DNA of 64,000 nt from Hydrangea macrophylla (taxonomy: Eukaryota; Streptophyta; Magnoliopsida; Cornales; Hydrangeaceae). The notes under the pieces were generated by a model. It did no database searches. It saw nothing but the letters and a program-made list of their open reading frames with translations, and had not been told where the DNA came from. The translations under genes were made by a program, and so were the position numbers. Below are positions 58,361 to 64,000 of this stretch, one piece after another; within the stretch, counting starts at the first letter, position 1; every line of letters starts with the position of its first letter. The stretch lies in assembly GCA_033977485.1 (NCBI GenBank), contig CM066994.1, positions 84,196,871 to 84,260,870 of the forward strand. The letters are read 5' to 3'.

Positions 58361-58756
58361 AAATTTAGAATTTTTTTTTTTGCTTTTTTTTCCCTGTATT
58401 GTATACCTGCTATATCAATATATTTTCAATCATAAACAGAAATTTTATGCTCACAAAATAATTATTCACATACAAGATCCAACAATTCATACAAAGTATA
58501 TAAATAAAGTCACTTAATAAATTCAAAATCATATCCATCATGTTTAATTCAATACAAATTAAGTCATGAAAGTTTAAGTGTCTCCGAATTGTATAGAAAA
58601 CAAAATCATTCCAAACACCGCCATCTTCCAATAAAACTCCATACCTGGAAAAAAAAAAAAAAAGAAGAAGTAATTTAGTATTTACAATCTACAAGTAATA
58701 AGAGATTACAAAAACCAAAAAACAAAAAACAAAAAACTTATTATTCCCAAGAATTT
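58361..58756. other. CACTA interior, possible 3'-untranslated exon
   Basis: AT-rich with no protein frame supported (58631-58410 minus is open but short and low-complexity). On the minus strand a long pyrimidine run ending CCAG at 58645-58648 is followed by GTATGGAG, which looks like a splice acceptor; the downstream stretch could be a 3'-untranslated exon of the TNPA-like gene. This is a suggestion only. Confidence 0.35.
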
Positions 58757-60429
58757 GAAATTCTATTTCTTTGCCTAACTCTCAAAGCGGGCATCCGATA
58801 AGGGTTTTCTTTAGGCGTGCGTGAGGTGTCAGTGAAGTTTCATTCTTTTCCGACTGGCGGTTCTCCATTTCACCCGTTCAAACCCCAAAACTACATTTTA
58901 TAAAGATTTGATGTGTGAAATTCTATTTTTTCGCCTAACTCTCAAACAGGACATTCGATAAGGGTCCCGTTTGTTCCCACAAGTTTCTTTAGGCGTATGT
59001 GAGGTGTCGGTGAAGTTTCATTCCTTTCTGATTGGCGGTTCTCAGTTTCACCCGTTCAAACCCCAAAACTACATTTCTAAAGCTTAGATGTGTGAAATTC
59101 TATTTTTTTTCACCTAATTCTCAAACCGAGGATCTGATAAGGGTCCCGTTTGTCCCCACAAGTTTCTTTAGGCATGTGGGAGATGTCGGTAAAGTTTCGT
59201 TCTTTTCCAACTGGCGGTTCTCCGTTTCACCGCTTCAAACCCCAAAACTACATTTTATAAAGCTTAAATGTGTGAAATTCTATTTTTTCGCCTAACTCTC
59301 AAAATCGGGGATCCGATAAGGGTCCCGTTTATTCCCACAAGTTTCTTTAAGCGTGTGTGAGGTTTCGGTGAAGTTTCATTCTTTTCCGATTGGCAGTTCT
59401 CCATTTCACCCGTTCGAACCCCAAAACTACGTTCTATAAAACTTATATGTGTGAAATTCTATTTTTTTTCGCCTAACTCTCAAACGGGGCATCCGATAAG
59501 GGTCCCGTTTGTTCCCACGAGTTTCTTTACGCGTGTGTGAGGTGTCGGTGAAGTTTCATTCCTTTCCGATTGGAGGTTCTCCATTTCACCCGTTCAAACC
59601 CCAAAACTACGTTTTATAAAGCTTAGATGTGTGAAATTTTATTTTTTTCTTCTAACTCTCAAACCGGGGATCCGATAAGGGTCCTGTTTGTTCCCACAAG
59701 CTTCTTTAGGCATGTGTGAGGTGTCGGTAAAGTTTCATTCTTTTCTGATTGGCGGTTCTCCGTTTAACCCGTTCAAACCCCAAAACTACATTTTATAAAG
59801 CTTACATGTGTGAAATTCTATTTTTTTTGCCTAACTCTCAAACCGGGCATCCGATAAGGGTCCCGTTTGTTCCCACAAGTTTCTTTAAGCGTGTGTGAGG
59901 TGTCGGTGAAGTTTTTTTCTTTTTCGATTGGCAGCTCTCCATTTCACCCGTTCAAACCCCAAAACTACGTTTTATAAAGCTTAGATGTGTGAAATTCTAT
60001 TTTTTCGCCTAACTCTCAAACCGGGCATCCGATAAGGGTCCCATTTGTTCCCACAAGTTTCTTTACGCGTGTGTGAGGTATCGGTGAAGTTTCATTCCTT
60101 TCCGATTGGCGGTTCTCCATTTCACCCGTTCAAACCCCAAAACTACGTTTTCTAAAGCTTAGATGTGTGAAATTCTATTTTTTTCACCTAACTCTCAAAC
60201 CGGGGATCCGATAAGGGTCCCGTTTGTCCCCACAAGCTTCTTTAGGCGTGTGGGAGATGTCGGTAAAGTTTCATTCTTTTCCAACTAGCGGTTCTCCGTT
60301 TCACCACTTCAAACCCCAAAACTACGTTTTATAAAGCTTAAATGTGTGAAATTCTATTTTTTCGCCTAACTCTCAAAACCGGGGATCCGATAAGGGTCCC
60401 GTTTGTTCCCACAAGTTTCTTTAGGCGTG
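58757..60429. repeat. Tandem array of a ~178-bp unit, about ten copies
   Basis: The anchor 'cctaactctcaaa' recurs near 58773, 58940, 59115, 59292, 59474, 59654, 59830, 60008, 60188 and 60366, spacings about 167-182 bp. Each unit also has 'gataagggtcccgtttgttc', 'ttaggcgtgtgtgaggtgtc', 'ttggcggttctccatttcac' and 'ccgttcaaaccccaaaacta'. First and last copies are partial. It lies between the TNPA-like stop codon (60503) and the subterminal region. Confidence 0.95.
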
Positions 60430-60502
60430 TGTATACAAAATTTAACTTTCAAATAGGAAGTTCTAGTTTAAATGTATGCAAAATTTATTAATTCTTACCA
60501 TA
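60430..60502. other. Spacer between the tandem array and the TNPA-like stop
   Basis: AT-rich; no signal recognised. Confidence 0.4.
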
Positions 60503-61983
60503 TCAACTAGATGGTCCCCCTTGGCCTCTCAGTGACTCTACCAAAGCGCGAAGTTCTGCCACTTCTGCTCTCACATCTGCGACCTCTTGTAATGCCTGGT
60601 TTGTCCTTACATTCGCTTCGCGTACCCTTTCCTCATACACTGTATGAGATGTTGGTCTAGAAGGTAACGGTCGCACCCCATGGCCGAGTCCTCTGAAATA
60701 TCCGAACCTCCTTCCTAATACACGCTCCAAAATTTCTTCCTCCGTGGGTAGGATGGATCCCTCTGGGGTTGGCCCGGCCTTCATCTGCTCCATTGTTTCC
60801 TACATATGAAAGGTTAATTAGTAAATACTAAGACCACCAACACTGAATATAACCTCTAAGTATTTCTACTTATAATCTTTATCTTACATAATTTGTTTTC
60901 GCCTCGTCACAAGACCAAAGACCGGTTTTTCCATTGTAGTGTGTTCTCCGATATAGCTCTATAACGCCCACCGGACCCTGCGAACCTGGTTCTTGCTCCT
61001 ATAAAATTGAAAATTATGAAGTAGGAAGATTTTTAAGTATGAAAGGAAAGACACATATTAAGCTAGTATTAGACTTACAAACTCATAACGGTGTTGGGCG
61101 AATGACCTAGATCCACCACAATGGCTAAGTGACTGTTGTGACCTTGATCTTTTATTTTGAGCGCTAAGTGCCTATAGTTTGAAACTGTGTAGTTAGTTCA
61201 CACATTCTTATCAATGTAATTAAAATAAGAAAACAAATATGTATATCACTTTAAACTCCTCGCTTTCATATCGCGCGCAACACACGTCCCAATCAGCATG
61301 TGACACATTAGCTGGGGGGTGGCTTCTTGGATCCTCAGTGTTTCTAAAATGTTTGTGGAGCTTGTATCTAAACTCTTTGAGTCGTTTCATACAGTATGAC
61401 TTGAACGAGTTAGCCGTATAGGGATCGAGAAGATCAATATCGAAAGATTCCTGCAAGGGGGTTTATAAATAAAATATAATCTCTAACAATATAGTTTAGA
61501 ATAAATAACAAAGCAACAACTCAAATATCACAAATGCTACCTGAATCCGTCTATGCCACGCACTAAGAACCTGTTCTAGGACCTCATTCCAAGTGCTCGC
61601 AGTCACTGGGGGATTTATTTTGACTATGATCCCCACCTCTGTCTTAAACATTTGACAGTACGGCCCAACTGGTTCCGTTAAACCGGGTGGGATGACAATG
61701 GATATACGTTGACCTCCATTCTTGGTGAGCTCTCTTTGTAGGGCAAGATTCTTTGACCTCCCACGTCCCTTTTTGGTTGATGTAGAAGCTGTAAACAAAT
61801 TTGAAACAACAATTAGAACAATTCTTTAAATAGACCAAATAAATTGTGAAGTTATGCTAGTATGGTGAAAAACTTGATCTTACCAACACTAGATGATACT
61901 GGTGTGTCATCTAACGTCGTCTGACGTATGGGATCACTCTAGGCAGACTGGGTGACTCGTGTATGTCGTCTACCAGGCGCCAT
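60503..61983 (-). CDS. TNPA-like CACTA protein (plant transposase Ptta/En/Spm, Transposase_24 family), six exons, one in-frame stop
   Basis: Gene model on the minus strand, all introns GT-AG: exon 1 61983-61884, exon 2 61788-61541, exon 3 61450-61250, exon 4 61171-61079, exon 5 60998-60888, exon 6 60799-60503. The exons sum to 1050 bp (349 codons plus stop). Intron 1 is phase 1, the others phase 0, and the frame is kept throughout. Exon 1 starts MAPGRRHTRVTQSA and then has a TAG stop before SDPIRQTTLDD. Exon 2 carries the family core (SKNLALQRELTKNGGQ, VIPPGLTEPVGPYCQMF, VGIIVKINPP, NEVLEQVLSAWHRRIQ). Exon 3 carries RLKEFRYKLHKHFRNTEDP and exon 4 SLSHCGGSRSFAQHRYEF. Exon 6 ends in a predicted coiled coil (VREANVRTNQALQEVADVRA...LVESLRGQ). 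Family proteins bind the subterminal repeats. The single stop is the only visible lesion; a later start (in exon 2) or readthrough is possible. Confidence 0.87.
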
Positions 61984-62393
61984 ATCTACAAAAAAGAATA
62001 TAAAGAGACAGAAGCGACATATAGAGAAAATAGTCAACCAATATAAAGAGAAAGCTGTCAACCAATATAAAGAGACGGAAGCGATATAAAGAGAAAATAG
62101 TAAAACCATTTATCCAAAAGAAATAGCAAAACCGATGACCAACCAATATAAAGAGAAAAATGTCAACCAATATGAAGAGAAAACTGTCAACCAACATAAA
62201 GAGACAGAAGCGACATAAAGAGAAAACAGTAAAACCATTTATCCAAAAGAAAGAGCAAAACCGATGACCAACCAATATAAAGATAAAACTGTCAACCAAT
62301 ATAAAGAGAAAATTAGTAAACGTTGTTCATTAACATACAGAAAAAAACACCAAAATGCATAATCTATCGTGCATATCTGAGTCTAATACACTC
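61984..62393. repeat. Spacer with short tandem repeats between the two CACTA genes
   Basis: From about 62030 to 62310 the motif 'accaatataaagagaaaact' + 'gtcaaccaatataaagaga' recurs, embedded in two ~125-bp copies that also contain 'gtaaaaccatttatccaaaa'. The minus-strand hydrophobic frame 62299-61970 is the translation of this repeat and is not called. Confidence 0.75.
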
Positions 62394-64000
62394 TCATTCC
62401 TCGATATCCGTGTCTAAATCCCTAAGCACATGTTCTTCTTCATCAGAACAATACTCCATCAATGTTTCATCTTCATCATCGGAATATTCACTATCATCAT
62501 CGTCATTGATAAAAGTTGAATCTGAATGACGTAATTCTACTGGACGGATGACAGCACTAATATCAACATGCACCGGTTCGATGTCTGGCCTATTCAAAGC
62601 TACTGACACTCCTTCACTATCATCATGTACAACACCTGTTCCAGATTGGAACTCTTCTTGGAATGCCATGTCATTTGTGTCAACTTCTTCATCCATTAAA
62701 GGCACGACCGGAACGTCATATACATTTTGTGGCTTTATGTCCTGAATGACTAGCCAATCACCTCTGTATTTTGTGTCTTTAAGATAAAACACTTGTTTTG
62801 CTTGAGATGCAAGCACATAAGGATCATCCCAATAGCACGTTCGAGATGCATTTATACTTTTGAAGTGGGCATCAGTGCGGATTCCGGTCTTATTGTTACC
62901 GACATCCCACCAATCACACTTGAACAATAGTACAGAGTTGTCTGCTCCGTATTTCAACTCTACAATATCATTGATAACCCCGTAAAACTCCAACTCATTA
63001 TTACCCTCGTATATCCCTTCAACTAGAACACCACTATTCTGAGTTTTTCTGTGCATTTCACGTTCTTTGGTGTGAAATTGTATACCCTCAATAATGCAAC
63101 CAGTGTAACGCTTCACTCTTGGATCCAGACAACATGCTAAGGCAAATAGGCCATCAGTAGCTTCAGGTGAGTTTTGATGCCGCAAAAGTTGAATCTAATA
63201 TTGAAACACAAAATGATCATAAAGTGACTCATGAAATAATGATGTAACAAGTTTACTTTATATTCCTATAAAATACTTACACGATCCTCGAACCACTTAG
63301 CAAATTGTTGCTGTTGCATTTTATCTATATTGTTCACGTTCTGTCGTTGCAATTCAGCTTTATGTTCCCTATATAAGCAATTAAATTAATTGTGTCATAA
63401 CTTGAAGTAAAGAAATAAGCAAGTAATGCTAATAGAGTTAACTTACTCAAAATATATTTTTGTCTCTTCGCAATTATTCAACACAGTGTAATGCATTGTC
63501 CCCAAGTCAGCCGGATCACACCATCCGTATTTTGATGCACTTATTGTTCGCCAATTCTTATTGAAAATGGCAAGTTCACTTCCATTCTCCCCATTATCTC
63601 CAACGTCGTTTCTTTCCTCTCGATTAAACCTTGTCGGAATATCCTCAAGGTACATGGACATAAATGTGATGCATTCATAATCAATGTACGCCTCAACAAT
63701 TGAACCTTCAGGTCGTGCTTTATTGCGCACAAATTTCTTAAGAGTGCCCAAAAACCTACAAGGTATCATTTCTGCTGAATTAAGTGTTTTAAATGATATA
63801 TTAAATAACTAAAGATTTATAATGTATGTACCGGTTACCTCTCAATTGGATACATCCACCTGTATTGTACAGGTCCACCTAATTTGGCCTCCAATGGCAA
63901 ATGGATTGCTAAGTGGACCATAACATCAAAGAAAGCTGGTGGAAATATTTGTTCCAACTTGCAAAGGATCGTGGCAATGTCATTTTCCAAGCTCTCAAGT
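62394..64000 (-). CDS. TNP2-like CACTA transposase, C-terminal part (partial, continues beyond window)
   Basis: Four exons on the minus strand with canonical splice sites and continuous phase: 64000-63839 (5' incomplete), 63755-63447, 63368-63281, 63194-62394. Exon A ends VMVHLAIHLPLEAKLGGPV...RWMYPIER and exon B starts FLGTLKKFVRNKARPEGS, with YIDYECITFMSMYLEDIPTR: the DUF4218 region of plant TNP2 transposases. Exon C reads EHKAELQRQNVNNIDKMQQQ and KWFEDR. The last exon has the DUF4216 region (EFYGVINDIVELKYG, VLLFKCDWWDV, YWDDPYVLASQAKQVFYL, WLVIQDIKPQNVYDVP) and a very acidic tail (DDDDSEYSDDEDETLMEYCS). The catalytic DDE-type core lies outside the window. No stop or frameshift is seen in the visible 450 codons. 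Function: excision and reintegration of the element. Confidence 0.93.

Larger units (their letters stand above)
57887..64000 (-). mobile_element. CACTA (En/Spm) DNA transposon, 3' end and about 6 kb of interior
   Basis: Begins with the terminal inverted repeat CACTACAACATAACAG and subterminal palindromes. It continues through a tandem array, a TNPA-like gene and the 3' part of a TNP2-like transposase gene, both on the minus strand, and runs beyond the window. GAT at 57884-57886 is one half of a possible 3-bp target duplication; the other half is outside. Conserved splice sites and near-intact frames suggest a fairly recent element. Confidence 0.9.

Noticed and set aside
61970..62299. 109-residue hydrophobic minus-strand reading frame
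   Set aside because: It is the translation of the 'aatataaagagaaa' tandem repeat between the CACTA genes; periodic and low in complexity.
1..64000. Host protein-coding, tRNA or rRNA genes
   Set aside because: No reading frame or structure outside transposable elements could be supported; every larger frame belongs to retrotransposon or CACTA coding regions or to repeats.

Overview
This window is flowering-plant nuclear DNA, and I see no host single-copy gene, tRNA or rRNA gene in it. Essentially every base belongs to nested transposable elements: Ty3/gypsy (Athila-like, Tekay/Del-like chromovirus and Tat/Ogre-like elements), Ty1/copia elements and a CACTA (En/Spm) DNA transposon. This AT-rich, deeply nested composition is typical of gene-poor, probably pericentromeric, heterochromatin. 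The species cannot be named from the sequence.

Layout: the oldest layer is a non-coding, copia-like remnant (1-128, 1453-2308 and 57758-57886). It carries a solo Athila-type LTR (134-1447, perfect 5-bp target duplication). It was also hit by a minus-strand chromovirus now occupying 2309-57757. The chromovirus is a tandem LTR-internal-LTR-internal-LTR composite: LTR1 2314-4475, LTR2 24529-25692 + 40095-41088, LTR3 55605-57752, with the same 5-bp target duplication (CAATG) at its outer ends. Both internal regions are decayed gag-pol genes.

Nested inside are: (a) in the first pol, a minus-strand copia element missing its 5' half (6293-22285). Its 3'-untranslated region holds a plus-strand Athila-like element (7382-20499), which in turn holds a minus-strand, gag-only copia deletion derivative with near-identical LTRs (12760-17202). 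(b) In LTR2, a 14.4-kb minus-strand Tat/Ogre-like element (25693-40094) with 2.9-kb LTRs, no recognisable gag-pol and about 4 kb of tandem repeats next to its 3' LTR. (c) In the second gag, another minus-strand chromovirus (44875-54839) with LTRs over 3 kb that contain 96-bp tandem repeats.

The right end (57887-64000) is one end of a CACTA transposon running off the window. It has the CACTA terminus, about eight subterminal GTGGCGC/GCGCCAC palindromes, a ten-copy array of a ~178-bp tandem repeat, a six-exon TNPA-like gene (Transposase_24 family) with one in-frame stop in exon 1, and the 3' part of a TNP2-like transposase gene with intact splice sites and reading frame. It is the least decayed coding material here.

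The most unusual points are the TSD-bounded three-LTR composite; a piece of target DNA copied to the inner side of the Athila 5' LTR; an 18-nt SalI-palindrome module (CAGTCGACTG...) shared by Ty3 and Ty1 elements; and satellite-like arrays inside both the Ogre-like and the CACTA elements.
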